NCBI RefSeq assembly: GCF_019279795.1
Contig: NC_056743.1
Coordinates: 927,022,328-927,086,327, forward strand
Source of the DNA: Protopterus annectens
Taxonomy: Eukaryota; Chordata; Ceratodontiformes; Protopteridae
Length of the DNA stretch: 64,000 nucleotides
Direction of reading: 5' to 3'
In this document: piece after piece, positions 33,568 to 45,391 of the stretch
Numbering within the stretch: position 1 is the stretch's first letter
How the letters are laid out: each line of letters opens with the position of its first letter
The notes under the pieces: model-generated
Told to the model about the DNA's origin: nothing
Database searches by the model: none
What the model saw: the letters and a program-made list of their open reading frames with translations, nothing else
Position numbers and translations under genes: made by a program

Positions 33568-33994
33568 ACAGATCTGTGTTGTCTTATTTTTGTCTAGTTC
33601 AACATGTGGGTTGTTGGATCGATCCAGATGAACACAATCTCAGTGTCGTATTGGATTCGAGAGTTATGACTCCTCCTCTACCCAAAATTCTCCTTTCCTG
33701 CCAGAATTACCTCAGACTGAGTTTGCTAGATGACCTCAACTGATGATAAATTATGCAGGAAATAATAAAGAGGAAAAGGAGACCACTATATAAGCTAAGG
33801 GGTCCAAAGGGGCAGGCAGGTTCCACAGAAGATCTGGTCAATCCTTAGAAAGGAAAAACGAGAATATGGCAGTGAGAAGGAGAAAGGAGAGTTAGACCAG
33901 ATAAAAACAAGGCAACACAGATCTATCGTTATTGTAAGTACCTAACTTTTATATCTGATGTTGTCTATTTTTGTCTGATTCAACATGTGGGACA
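33568..33994 (-). repeat. DIRS copy 3 terminal repeat and internal complementary region
   Basis: Segment A (about 33568-33613) contains AGATCTGTGTTGTCTTATTT and ends CAACATGTGGG. Segment B (33891-33925) is its inverted copy (ACAAGGCAACACAGATCT). Segment C (33952-33994) is a direct copy (GTTGTCTATTTTTGTCTGAT, then TCAACATGTGGG). This is the same A / inverted B / direct C order as in copy 2. Confidence 0.82.
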
Positions 33995-34029
33995 GACTCC
34001 CATGGTACCCAACAGGGACCTGGGAGGAC

Positions 34030-35300
34030 TCAGGGAAGTACACTTCTGAGTATGGCAGAGTCAAAAGACGCACAAATTCTAGACTGCACATCTAATTTAT
34101 AATGAGACAGAAAGGTACAAGCTGAAGACCAAGTTGCTGCAGTGCATACTTCACTGACAGGTACTCTTTTTGCAAATACTGTTGAAGTTGCTATTGCCCT
34201 GGAAAAATGAGCCTTAGGCTTTGACTGTAAGGATATGCATTTTGACTTACTTATAAACAAATGAAATGCAACCTACTAGCCATTTTGATGAGGTTACTTT
34301 AGACACATAGTGTCTACATTTTGTCTCAGAGAAGGATATGAACAATTGATCTGATTTTCTGAAACTCTAAGTACGATGAAGACAGAACCTAAGTTGCCTA
34401 TGAACATCAGGGTCTACTATATATATATTCGAAAACTCACTTCTTCGAATATAAACAGTAGACAAGCGGTTACGCGAAAGTGCACTTCCGCGAACATCAG
34501 TTCAACGAACCGATAAAGAACACAGTAACATTGTTTTTGCAGGGGGGCAAGCCCCCCTGCACCCCCCACACACCACCTACTTAAATATACCAACTCGGAG
34601 ATTGCACTACAGTGAGAAAACACGTAAATTCCCTTTCCCCACTGTAGTGTGCTTCGGCCCCTGTGTCCCTTAACGGTTTGTTGAACCGTTCTTCGCGGAA
34701 GTGCACTTTCGCGTAACCGAAAATCCACTGTTCGTTTTCGAACAAGTGGATTTTTGGTCTTTTTCAGCAGAATCTAAGGTATGTACAGGTTATTTTCCTT
34801 TGTTAGTAAAAACTAGAAAGAAAACTGGCAAATCAATCTGTTGGTCCAAGTCAGATTCCAAAGCTACTTTGGTAAGAAATGAAGGGTTTGCTCTCAGTGA
34901 CACACCGTTCTTGTGAAAAATAAGGAATGGAGGTTTGCAAGAAAGTGCCTGTAATTCTGACATACATTTTTCAGATGCAATAGCAACCAAGATTTCTTTG
35001 ACAGAAATTTCAGATCTACTGAAGCTTCGGGCTCAAACAGTTTTTGGGTTAGTGACTGAAGCAAAACTATAAAATCCTAAGGAGGGATGGGATCACGAAC
35101 TTGAGGTCTCAAAAAGAATGTTTCTTTAGGGAAGCAGTGGATGTACTGATATGCCCAATGCAAAAATTTAAAATGGAGGTCATTTGAACTTTAACTGTAG
35201 AGTAACTAGAGACAGCCTTAAAAAGTTTTGATATAAACTCCAAAATCTCTAGTCCCTTTGAAGAGGAGCATATAAAAAAAACATTTCCGTTTACTTATGT
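34030..35300 (-). pseudogene. DIRS copy 3 tyrosine recombinase (interrupted)
   Basis: The frame 34030-34260 reads KAHFSRAIATS, then TAATWSSACTFLSHYKLD. It keeps the HxxR histidine (codon 34207-34209) and arginine, the tryptophan block and the nucleophilic tyrosine. Upstream, 34790-34990 (minus) shows SELQAL with a degraded flank, the first catalytic arginine block. Between these two the inverted-repeat element 34416-34755 is inserted. Further frame changes occur up to about 35300. The gene is dead, but its key catalytic residues can still be read. Confidence 0.8.
34416..34755. mobile_element. MITE-like inverted-repeat element, 340 bp
   Basis: Arms of about 75-80 bp face each other. The inner left arm CGGTTACGCGAAAGTGCACT matches the right arm AGTGCACTTTCGCGTAACCG. 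Outer parts (AAAACTCACTTCTTCGAA / TTCGTTTTCGAACAAGTGGA) match less well. GGTCT is found on both sides (34411-34415 and 34756-34760), a likely 5-bp target duplication. Inside are a smaller hairpin (AGGGGGGCAAGCCCCCCT) and an ACTACAGTG/CACTGTAGT pair. There is no coding capacity. The transposase family is unknown to me. Confidence 0.75.
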
Positions 35301-35717
35301 AAATCTTCTTGGCTGAGTCCCTTTGAAAATAATATATTACATGGACTACTGGGGAAGAATGCCTAGATCTCTGGCAATTGCTAAAATTGGAGAAACCATA
35401 TAGTCAGCTTTAAGGCCTTGAGACCTGGTAGAGGTAGGCTGGACAGGTGACTGAAAAGATCCAAAGTGGTAAAAGATAAGACCAAAGAAAGGGAACCACA
35501 CCTGCAGAGGCTAGAAGAGGGCAATGAGGATTACCTTGGTCTAGCACACCATAGCTTTCTGAATGAACTTGGTGATGAGGGGAACTGGTGGAAAAGCATA
35601 AAGGAGACCTGGGGGCCTACATATGGACTAGAGCATCTCTCAGTACTGTCCCTGTGGAAGGATGAGGGCAAAGTAACTGCTCCATTTGTTGCTAACATAT
35701 GACTCAAAGATGTTGCA

Positions 35718-36305
35718 TCATGGTTGGCCACAGTGGCTGAAAATTTCTGTTGGCACTGCTCTGTCGAGGGACCACTCATGAGGCAATAGAATATGTCTTC
35801 TCAACTTGTATGGTACAATATTGGATGCTCCAGGAATGTGCATTGCTACTAGAAAGCGGCTGGAACACATAGCCCATTGCCAAATTCTCGTGGCTTCTCG
35901 GCAAACAGAATAAAACCACATGCCACCTTGTTTGCTGACATACCAAACTACTGACTTACTGTCCGAGTGGACAGTTAACACATCCTTGGGTAGGAAATCC
36001 TGAAATGCCTGCAACATTACAAGGACTGCTTTCTCAACTCCAAGACATTGATGTGAAGTTTGGCCTCTACTGATGACCACATTCCTTGAACCATCTTCCT
36101 TTAGAAATGCCCACCCCCATCCTAGCAGGGAGGCATCTATGGTGACTTTGGCCTTGGGAGTAACGGGATGGAAGGGTTGTCCTGAAGAATTGTCTTGGAT
36201 GAAATCCACCAATGGATATGATCTCTGTAGACCTGCATCAAGGAAATCCCTTTGTGAAGAGGATGAACCTTTAGCTTTTATGATTATTGTATAGTGAGTG
36301 TCCAC
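35718..36305 (-). pseudogene. DIRS copy 3 RNase H region
   Basis: A 195-codon frame with KVTIDASLLGWGWAFLKEDG (RNase H start), GVEKAVLVMLQAFQDFL, then LTVHSDSKSVVWYVSKQGGM (second aspartate and the Y-SKQGG block). The order and spacing match RNase H of copies 1 and 2 but the sequence is clearly divergent. The methyltransferase-like part that should follow (below 35718) is present only in fragments (35531-35779). Confidence 0.78.
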
Positions 36306-36518
36306 TGTAGCACTTTTGTGTGATGTCTGTCCAAAGGAACCAGAGTTAGAGAGGAGGCCATTAATTGTAAGACTCGCAGAATGAGTAGGTGTTTTATTAC
36401 TTGGAGGGCTACAAACCTTAAGGATTTGACTTGTGCCGGGAGAGGTTTTGCTATCTGATGCACTGTATCTATGTGGCAGCCTATGAATGCTATACTCTGG
36501 GCAGATGACAGCTTGCTT

Positions 36519-37420
36519 TCATTGAAGTTTATTGAAATATCTAAGTGAGTTGTCAGAGACAGAAGGACTGACTGATGTCACAATAGTATATCCTTGGAGA
36601 TAGCAGTTCAAAGCCAGTCGTCTAAGCATGGGAAGACATGGACTCCTTGTAGCCAGAGATAAGCTGTAACAGCTGCCATTATCTTGGTGAACACCTGGGA
36701 GGTTGTGGTGAGACCAAATAGCAAGGCTCTGATTGGCTTCCAGCTGGCATTGGAGGAACAGTCTGGACTGCTGCTGGATCTTGATATGATAGCAGGCGTC
36801 CTTAAGACTGATAGACCACATCCAATCATCCTTCCTCAGAAGAGGTAGAATACTGAGATCCAATATTGGTCTGAGGTCTCCTGTCTTTTTTGAAACTAAA
36901 AACAACCTTGAATAGACTCTGGATCCTAGCTGGTCTTGGGAAACTGGCTAGATAACTCTGTCTAACAACTTTGAAACCTCAGTACTGCAGATTCCAACTA
37001 ACTGGGTGGAGTATTGGTAATCTTCTCTTTCATGTCTTTGGGGATTCTAAAAATGGTATTGCATAACCTCTGATGATGATCCTTAGCTCGCAAGAATCAG
37101 AAGTTACTGTTTGCCAATACAGAGGGTATAAGGAGAAGCATCCCCAACTGCCTCCAGACTGTAGCAATCCGGCAAGCATTCAGGGACACTGATAAGGTTT
37201 CTCTGTGAGAGGTCCACGGAAATCTTGTTTTGCAGATCACCTCTGCCCAGTGGGTGATGTCCCATGGAGTTGCCTCCTCTTCTGCCTTGGAGAAGTCTGC
37301 CCCCTGGAGTGTCATGGTGAAAACCTTGTAATTTCTTGAACCACATTTTCCTCCCTCCTCTTTGATTCCTGGAAAAGGATCTTTGAGGAGTAGAAAAATG
37401 GATTCCTATGGTAAACAAAG
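36519..37420 (-). pseudogene. DIRS copy 3 reverse transcriptase
   Basis: The frame 36519-36905 begins FLVSKKTGDLRPILDLSIL and has SISLKDACYHIKI. In another frame (36608-36829) FGLTTTSQVFTKIMAAV leads to CLDDWL, where the usual YLDD tyrosine is cysteine (codon 36626-36628). Both catalytic aspartates are still present (36617-36622). Frame changes and the altered block show a relic. Confidence 0.8.
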
Positions 37421-37499
37421 TTTATTATCATGCTCACTCCTGTAAGCATTTCCTTCACTTTTGGCCAAAATAAAGTAAAACTGTCATGGGGCATTTATG

Positions 37500-39488
37500 A
37501 AGGACGTCTTACAGCTTTCATCAAAACTGCACAGCCACATCCAGGCACATGGTAATATCTGTGCTGTGTCATCTGCTGCATTAGATAGCAGTCTCACGGT
37601 CACATCTGAGAAAGAATGAAGGTAGGGTAGACAATTGGGTAGACTCTGTTTTCTGGATATCCGAAGGTAAGTTACTCGCCAGGGAATTTGAAAGCTCCTT
37701 AATCAACTCCTGATGGAATCATGTCAGGTAAGCTAGATAGTTCAGCCCCCAAAGTGCAAATGTCACTGAAGCATATATCCATTTCCTCAGTCTGTCCAAC
37801 ACCCTTGACTCCCTGTTAGGGGGATGGACAGAGGAAATTTCTTCAGACAGTTCTATTTTTGTGGCTGCAGCTACCACCATGGCATCTTCAGGGGGACCTT
37901 TAGCCCAATGTTTTCTGTCTTTGTGGGCAACTAGAATTTTATCTGGCTTTTTGGGAAAGGCTCTGCCACATCAGGTTACTTTCAAGCCTTCTGGGAGATG
38001 AGGTCAATTAAGGAAAGGGGAGGTGGGATCACCCAGGATGTCAGTGGGTCAGACCCAAAAGCTTCAAGAAACACTAAATCATCAGAAGGAGGAGTTTCAG
38101 TGGACCCCCCCCCCCTCACTTAATGCTAGGCTGTTTCCAAGGAGACATCTTGGGGCAGCTTGGGAAGCAGTCTACATCATCTAAGTCATGTCTTCAGTAA
38201 CTGAATCAGGAGAGGAGTCAATATGTTTCTGCTTGCAAGTCCTCTTCCAGAGAATGTGCCTTGGGACTTCTGAAGAAGACACCTTGGAATCAGACATGGA
38301 GCTCAAATGGCGAGTGGTCTGAAAGCTAACCGGATCCATCTGCCCCTATCAGCCAGAATGACAGGAAGAATGAACAGGCTGCAGCGAGAGTCAGGACAGA
38401 TACAAACTCTGTGCATGCACCAGTTATCTTGGTCCAGCCAAGGCCCTCTCCACAGCCTCAAAAGCCAATGGAGCCAAGGAAGAACCACCCATAATAGTGG
38501 AATCGATAGCCTTCTCAACTCCAAAGGTGGACAGCTCCAAGAAGGACCTCAGAATGGAACTATTCAAGGTGGAAGCCCAGAGTGGTAGGAATGGTTCTGA
38601 AAACCTTGGAGTTAACTCCACAGTTGCCCCAAATCTGATGCTCTGGCTCCAGGACTCTACTTGACCCAAGTGCATCAGCATAGAGAAAGTGAGGGAAAAA
38701 GTCGATGCTGAGCTCTCCAGGGCTATCAGCTCTTTCTCTGAGTCTAATTCCTCAGCAGAGGAATCAGGCTCCCTAGATCTTTTAAGGATGGATAGAAGAC
38801 AGTGAATGGGCATGAAGAGAATCCCCCCTGGGGTGGTCTCAAAGCCATCAGAGCATTAAACAAGTCCCAAGTAAAATCTTAACACTCCTTTACAAGATGC
38901 TTCCAAGTTGGGGAAATATGCTTAGTTTTCTGCCTCATCTTAATGGGGAAGGTGGCTTTAACCAACCTTGGTGGCTCAGAACCCTGGCTTGACTGTAATC
39001 AGGGTTCCAGGAACCTCCTCCATAACTAAGAACTGGGGAATCCCCCCTAGACCTCCCAGAAATGATCAGTAGTGGTTCCCCTCCACATTTGCTGTAGACA
39101 TCTGTAAAGCCTTGGAGGATGTGTGAGAAGCTGTTTCCATGCTAGCCTCCAACAGGGTCACAGTAGAGGGAACACATGTCAGCACCACGTGGTTTTCAAG
39201 GGCATCATCCACCTAGATAGAGATGTCTGGCTGAGGCTGGACAGCAGCAGCAGTATCAGACCTCGACTTCTTGGCCTTTTTTAAGACGTGGGTGAATTCA
39301 GCCATGGTACCCTGGGCCAACAACATGAGACGCTGGTTCTCAAGATAAACAGAAAGTGGAGACAGATGGCTGTGAAGAGTTTGTTGCACAAACTCCTGAC
39401 AAATAGAGCACTGAGTACGGTCATGACAAGTGCCTAGACAAAACAAACATTTGTCATGATGGTCCTTATGGAGAATCTGCCTCCACAC
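37500..39488 (-). pseudogene. DIRS copy 3 Gag-like region
   Basis: The N-terminal frame 39213-39488 holds CLFCLGTCHDRTQCSICQEF, the cysteine/histidine cluster also found in copy 1 Gag. The frame 38424-38813 is serine/glutamate-rich, like the middle of DIRS Gag. Below 38300 only fragments remain. No catalytic function is expected. The assignment rests on the cysteine cluster and position. Confidence 0.65.
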
Positions 39489-39784
39489 TTACATTTCCCT
39501 TTCTTGGATGACATGAACTCTCAAAATACAATATAAAGGAAAAGAAAAGGAACCCCAACTGGGTACTTATCTGAAAGAGGCTGGTATAATCAGAACAGTG
39601 AAGGGCATTCAGACCAATGTTCAATTATGCTGTTCAGACTGGAGGCAAAGACGTTCCGAGTTTGGAGCATCCATACCTCAACCTTTATACCCTATGCTGA
39701 TGTGGGAAGCATATACCTGATGTACAAAGCTGATAAGAATTAAATGCTTTGGTATACTGCCTGGGTGTTGGACTATACTTGGTA

Positions 39785-39840
39785 GGAAATCCCACAGGTT
39801 ACGAATACTGCAACAGTGATATGTAAGGACATCAAAGATA
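39785..39840 (-). repeat. DIRS 5' terminal repeat (right end of copy 3)
   Basis: CCCACAGGTTACGAATACTG, followed by CAACAGTGATATG and AAGGACATC, matches the reverse complement of the copy 2 end (CCCATATGTAGAATACTGCA...). It does not match the left end of copy 3 itself. Confidence 0.6.
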
Positions 39841-39845
39841 ACTGC

Positions 39846-40104
39846 ATGAGTAGAGAAAGCCTATGTAACAGAGAGAATTATATGCAATATATGAACAGAT
39901 GAAGACAGACAGACAGGAAAAAAAGAAAGTGTGTGTCATTCTGAGTCAGAGCATAAAGTGCTTGAGTACAGGAAGGAGGGGGTGGTGGCATACTGATGAA
40001 TGCAATAGGTCACCACTTGTATATTTGAGTTAGGAGAGAAGAAAAAAATAAGTAAAACGACAAAATGATTCATAGCAAAATACTGGTAATCTTAACACTA
40101 TGCA
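39846..40104. other. No recognisable gene
   Basis: AT-rich spacer without motifs. Confidence 0.5.
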
Positions 40105-40245
40105 AAACAGTGGTTCACTGGCAAGATCTGTACAACACAACACCAAGGTCTGGGTTTCACACATGTCCTCTGGCCGCTGTTTGGGTACAGATTGCATGTT
40201 CACCCTGCATTTGTATGGATTTTTACTGGAGCACCATAATAGTTA
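40105..40245 (+). mobile_element. tRNA-derived SINE, HE1-like (decayed)
   Basis: A tRNA-like head (CAGTGGTTCACTGGCAAGAT, then GGTCTGGGTTTCACAC near the B box) is followed by GATTGCATGTTCACCCTGCA and TTTGTATGGATTTTTACTGG. The second part resembles the conserved 'TTTGCATGTTCTCCC..TGGGTTTTCTC' body of fish SINEs. Confidence 0.55.
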
Positions 40246-41149
40246 TTTGGTTAAGAGGCTAAACAAATTTAAAGTGCTGAACACAAATGACAGAAGTGTG
40301 TGTGCAGTGAAATGAAAAAAAAATTAAATTGCTCATATGTTACATAAAATGAACTAAAGAAAAGTGGTCTCCAAAAGCCTGAAAGTACGCAAATATCAAG
40401 CAATCAGCTGCTTAATACATTGTTTTCCATATAGCACTGAGCCACACTTTTGTTTCCTAAACAAAAGAAAATGCTGCACACTGGTAAATTTAACTACAGA
40501 GATGCATAACAAGACACATCAGCACATCCAAGTAAAACTGTGTAGGCAACTTGAAACCTTCATTTTGTAGAGAGGCATATCTTCCTACAAGCCTGCACCA
40601 TCCTCCCAACTTCTTACTCCATAGCTACAGAACATTGGAGAAGGTGAAGCTTTCATAACATAAGCACTTCAAGGTTGCACAGCATTGGGGAAAATAAAGT
40701 GTGAATAAATATGTAGCAAGGGAGAGCCAAAATAATCCCTCCACATCTTACAGTACTAGGGGCTATCCTCCCTGCACAAACTTTTAAGGAAGGAATTTTT
40801 TTTAACTGTTTTGTAGACAATGAAGGTCCAAACTGAGTGGAACCAATTTTACACTGAACACTGGGGACAAAATCTAATTTAAACTCAGGTTTTCAGAGAT
40901 TCACATTATCACAGGTTCACAGTTGGTTACAATGCATGTGGACCAGGAGACCATTGAGGGGCTTAGCCAAATTTCCTAACTGCCCCAGAGCACTGTCTGG
41001 ATGACTGACTTACTCACGGTAGCACAGTGGGCAATTAGATGCCTTGGGTCTTAAACCCTGAATACAAGAAGCAGCTCATACTCAAGCTACACTAAAGGCC
41101 AAACTTTTGTTTTTCAGTAATTTAAACATTCAGAGATTTGCAAGTTTTT
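40246..41149. other. No recognisable gene
   Basis: AT-rich. A possible tRNA-like head at about 41015-41080 (CGGTAGCACAGTGGGC, then GGGTCTTAAACCCTG) is too weak to call. Confidence 0.45.
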
Positions 41150-42430
41150 ACTAAGCTAATGGCCAAAGAGACCAACAAGCAGCTCAGTCACATCACCCAA
41201 TTCTGGTGGGAGACTAAAAGTGCCCCCTTTATGAAGACTTTGCCCATTCACCTAGACTGGTTTTAAAGGTAGCTAGGGAAGTATTCAGCTGGAAATGAGG
41301 AATATACTGAGAGTTAGGTACCCATGACATTAACTGGTGGCACAGATGTAGTTGTAAAGATTTAGGGTTCCAGAGTGGGTGTCTGCTTTACCACTGGTTC
41401 TGCTGGGGTGAGAGAATTCAAAGATGTGTTGTTCACAGCATGTCAGGCTAAGCAGTGATAACCCTCAGAGAGCTGTATGACAATGAGAAGGATATGGTGT
41501 TTAGTTTATCAGACAAGCTATGGGTACTCAAAGATCTTTTTGGTGAGGAAATGGTGAGGTCTTACAAGTTGGTTTAGGTACTTAGTGAGGCACATGCAAA
41601 ATCAAACATTATATCCAATGACAGGCCTAATAAGGGATGGATAACATGGGATCAAAATTTCTTTGGACCTTGAGGAGTTATCACAAAAAAATGAGCTATA
41701 CAAAGTACAAGGATTTTTCTAACTACAACAGAGAAGTGGTCATCAAAAGGTGACTTGTTAACACAGGTCCCTGATGACTGTATCAGATGTAAGGAGAATG
41801 TTAGCTATATTGTATATACTACTTTTGCGAGACTTACCAAAGGAAACTATTCTGCATTTCTTGGCATTGAGGGGAAGTTCATGATTAACACACAAAGCAT
41901 TAATTTAGTCCAGACCTTGATAGAGAGTCTGACAATTAGGATGGGGTTTCTTAACCACCATTGTTTGTAATTATCAGCAGATTTGATAAGCCACAATTCC
42001 TTGATATAAGCTTTTTTGTCACACAGCAATGAGGAGGTAGCCCTGGAAAGAGTCATGTGAACACCAGTGGTGATGTTTTTCTTTCCAGAACAAATATGCT
42101 CAACCTCAATGATATGGGTTCAGTCAGTCAGTCACCTACTCAGGGAACAGTATATGAGTTGATGCTCACTTGGGAATGATGGTCAATAATCCCACCATTG
42201 GTGGACAGTGTCAAAGGCCCTGGCAAAGTCCAGGTAAGCAGAGCGAGCTGCATGCCAATTATCCATGGCCTCAATGTCTTCTTCCATGTAAAGTGAAAAA
42301 TGGTTATACTTATAAGAATCTGTTTGGAATAAAATTGGACAGTCCTTACTAAGGAAATGAAATGCAATCTGTCAGAAATTTTGACTAATGAGGGAGCTCA
42401 GTCAGGTAGTACAGGATTATGTTAAAAAAA
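41150..42430 (-). mobile_element. CR1-type LINE relic (copy C)
   Basis: Minus-strand reading gives AYLDFARAFDTVHQ near 42190-42245 (RT block A, compare AYLDLAKAFDTIPH in copy A). Then come CRIVSFGKSRKSS (near 41840), LIRPVIGYN followed by CLTKYLNQLVRPHHFLTKKI (41540-41640), and a decayed C terminus to about 41150. The blocks follow CR1-A in order, with stops between. No endonuclease or 3' tail was recognised. Confidence 0.75.
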
Positions 42431-43429
42431 ATGGAATATTGCATGTGTTTTAACAAACTCTACAGGGTCAAGAATGTTCAGCTAAATGCAATGGTCATGC
42501 CACTGTCTGTACAGCAGGGGACGTTAAGCAATTCAAAACAGTGGCAAGGGATTTTACAGGAGAAGACTGGTTTTAGGAGAGAGTGTGATTAGTGTTTTAA
42601 GGGATGAAAGCACACTAGTAAGAACAAATCAAGGGAACTGTAACAGATGAAGCACTTAAGTGTATAAACAAAGTCACAAGGAAAAAACAAAAAAAGGAAA
42701 GTTGAGAAAAACAAGATAGTTGCATAAAAATGTAAAGCATATAAGCTATTGAAGGGACCATACTGAGTAACAAAGACAAAGTATAAAGAACCCTGCAGAA
42801 AGATAAAAAGGAGACGAGGGTACCTACTAGCACAAGAGTGAAGGCAGCAGGTAAAACAGTTGCTTTTTTTTTAATACTGAGGAAAATACGCAGATGGGAA
42901 ACATCAAGAAGAACAGAGAGAAACAAATTATGACCTTACCATAACAACAGATTTTCATGATCACATCCATCATCTTCCTCCAGACTAATTGCCAACTAGT
43001 CAGCTCAACACCTTAAAAACTTTTCCAAGCTTTGGATCCTCCCTTTCTCTCATAAACCTCTCTGACGCCTTACTTTCTCTAGAACTGCACATGCCTCAGA
43101 ATAGTAACATACATACACAACTCCCTAAACAACCTTCTTAAATCCCTACAGGTCAAGGGCAGGGGAATATGGGAGGGAAAGAAAGTTGCTGGATATAGCT
43201 CATGAAAGTCAGCTGATACAGTAAGCACATAACTTCCGTGCCTTATATGATTCAATCTGTCCATTTCAACCAGCATGACAAAGTCTCCAGTTCTTCCTGG
43301 GGGCCTCATAAGACTACCCCCTGATGAATGCAGACCCAAAGGCAGTCACAGACCTATAGATCACATCCAGCTTATATTGTCCTGCAAATGTACGCAGAGA
43401 AAATATCACAGATGCGCAAGCATTATTCA
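42431..43429. other. No recognisable gene
   Basis: AT-rich. The minus-strand frame at 42615-42926 is hydrophobic by composition only. The part next to 42430 may be further decayed CR1. Confidence 0.45.
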
Positions 43430-45065
43430 TATAGGCATTTCAAAACAAAGCTTGAAAAATAGCAACTGCTTTGGGAGACTGTGCCCTACATTTGGTATAC
43501 AAATCTTTGCCGAACTTTTGGCAGCAATAGTCAGAAAATACCTTGAGACCTTTTAGCCAAAGATGATAATTACACAGGAAAAAATACTGGTTACCTTTTC
43601 TGACAGCTTCTATATTGTCCAAACAATAGCACAACTGCCTACTGACATTGTCAGTAACAGATACTCTGTTGGAGAGTTGTGCAGAAAATAGAGGTAGGTC
43701 AAAATACTTAATTTAAAATCATTTCTATTTACACCTTTGTCATGAAAGATGCGTTAGCCCACAAGGTCACTGTCTTTATGAAAAATTAGATATGGAGGCT
43801 TAACACTCAAAGCACGCAGTTTGAAACTCTCCTGACAGAAGCGATAGCTACCAAGAATATCACTTAAACTCTGCCTTAGCAGCTGGTTTAAAGGGAGGTT
43901 AGTTTTTCAAGCATAAAATTGAAATTCTATTGGAGTGGATGTTCACTAACTAGGAACTGAAGTAAGGCATCTTTAATAAAGGCTTTATACACTTTATGGA
44001 ACACTAACAACTGCTTAGGTGTTGGTGAAAATTAATATATATCTGCTAAGTGACTCTTCAAAGAAGGACAGCTGAGACCAGTATCAAAAATCCAAGTATT
44101 TTGACTTGGGTCGAACTGGAGCCATAACACAGCCTACTCCCAGAAAACTAATCCAAATGGCAAGCCTAGCCCACTTATTCTCCAGTTTCAGGCTGTTGGG
44201 CAGAACTAAGGATAGGTACTACCCTTTCTGGTTATGATGGATCCATGGCTAGCGAGAAACTATTCATTTAGCTAAAGGGATAGGAAGTCTGGTTGAGGCT
44301 TCTTGGATAAAATAAGTAAGGTGGTTCCTTGATGGTTTTAGGTGCAAAGGGTTATCCAGAAGGTTAGGACATGGCAAAAGAAACTAAACTTGCTTAGACC
44401 AAACTAGGGCTATGTGGATGAACTTGGCCTTATATTACAAGTCTTTCTGCAAAAGTTTTGGACTAAGGGGAAATGGGATAAAAATGTAAAGGCAACTTGC
44501 ATGCCACAACTGGACCAGAGCATCTCTTTGAGTTTGCCCCCAAGCAGAGACTAAAGAAAAAAGGCTGCTGCATTTAGTATTGGTCAAGGAAGAAAATATG
44601 ACTGCAGCAAGGCTTGGCTCATTTGCAGACCACTGTTTTCCTGCTCAGTTTGAGTGCAACTTGTGTGGAAACAGCTAAGTATGCCAGTTAGCAAACTGGT
44701 TTGTTCAGAAATGTCAGCTCTTAACAGAAATGAATGAGACAGCGTGGCCCATTCACAAAGCCTTATGGCTTCTAGACAGAAAAACAGATAGACGACTCCA
44801 TAGTTAGGCACACTGACAAGGCTGGACACAGGCATGGTGACAATGAGCCGTTTCTCAAAAGCCAGGACTGCCACCTTTACAAGGGTCCTGAGGACCTTTA
44901 AACCAGACAAATACGAGTGAAACATAGTGGTGGCATGTAAAACTCTGAAAGATATGGAGGACACATGACTGAGCTCTCCATGCATGTCACAAATGCAGGA
45001 AAGACTCTTGCACTGAGTGGAAACTGTCACCAAAAATGACTCAGAAGTATGAAGAATAGATGACT
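43430..45065 (-). mobile_element. DIRS copy 4, left segment (recombinase and methyltransferase-like region)
   Basis: The stretch 43800-43960 parallels the copy 1 recombinase at 440-600: a 'SELQAL'-type block, then the same TTAGTTTTTCAAGCATAAAA-like motif. 44140-44550 parallels 1130-1400. There are no useful open frames. Element sequence stops at 45065 at a CR1 insertion and resumes near 48418. Confidence 0.65.
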
Positions 45066-45307
45066 GACTAACAATTGGTTACACATCTGGTGTCATTCCA
45101 GTATGTGTCAGCATGGGATGAAACGCTTGATAACCATACCTGTTTTGCCAAGGGCAGTTTGCATCTTTCATTCAAAGGCTTCTGCATGTTGGCAAAAGCT
45201 TTTGCTGCCTCTCATTGTGTCTTTTTCAGGCAGGGACCAGCTGAAGGACCTCCCAAACTAGTGTGTAAAATCAGCCAACCACTGAGGCACAGGAACATAA
45301 CTTTCTT

Positions 45308-45391
45308 GGGTGGCATAAGCCAGGGGAACCTTGTTGGCTAGGCTTACTTAGGCCCTTGGGCTGATAGCCTAGTACCTACCTATGAACCTAT
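45308..45391 (+). mobile_element. Isolated CR1 3' tail within CR1-B
   Basis: GGGTGGCATAAGCCAGGGGA, then GGCTAGGCTTAC, GATAGCCTAGTAC and CTATGAACCTAT match the 3' UTR and tail of CR1-A (17531-17618) and CR1-D (59480-59566). Here it sits between ORF1 and ORF2 of CR1-B, where CR1-A has only a short linker. Confidence 0.8.

Larger units (their letters stand above)
33568..39845 (-). mobile_element. DIRS-type retrotransposon, copy 3 (different subfamily)
   Basis: Full-length layout, right to left: 5' terminal repeat (about 39785-39840), leader, Gag (37500-39488), RT (36519-37420), RNase H (35718-36305), recombinase (34030-35300), terminal repeat/complementary region (33568-33994). It is much decayed, with only short open frames left, and a 340-bp inverted-repeat element sits in the recombinase region. 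Its 3' repeat sequence differs from that of copy 2, so it belongs to another subfamily. Confidence 0.88.

Noticed and set aside
41015-41080. tRNA-like head of another SINE
   Set aside because: Only short box-like matches. No body or flanking duplication seen.
42615-42926. 103-codon hydrophobic minus-strand frame
   Set aside because: Phe/Leu/Ser-rich because of AT-rich composition. No signal or motif pattern beyond that.
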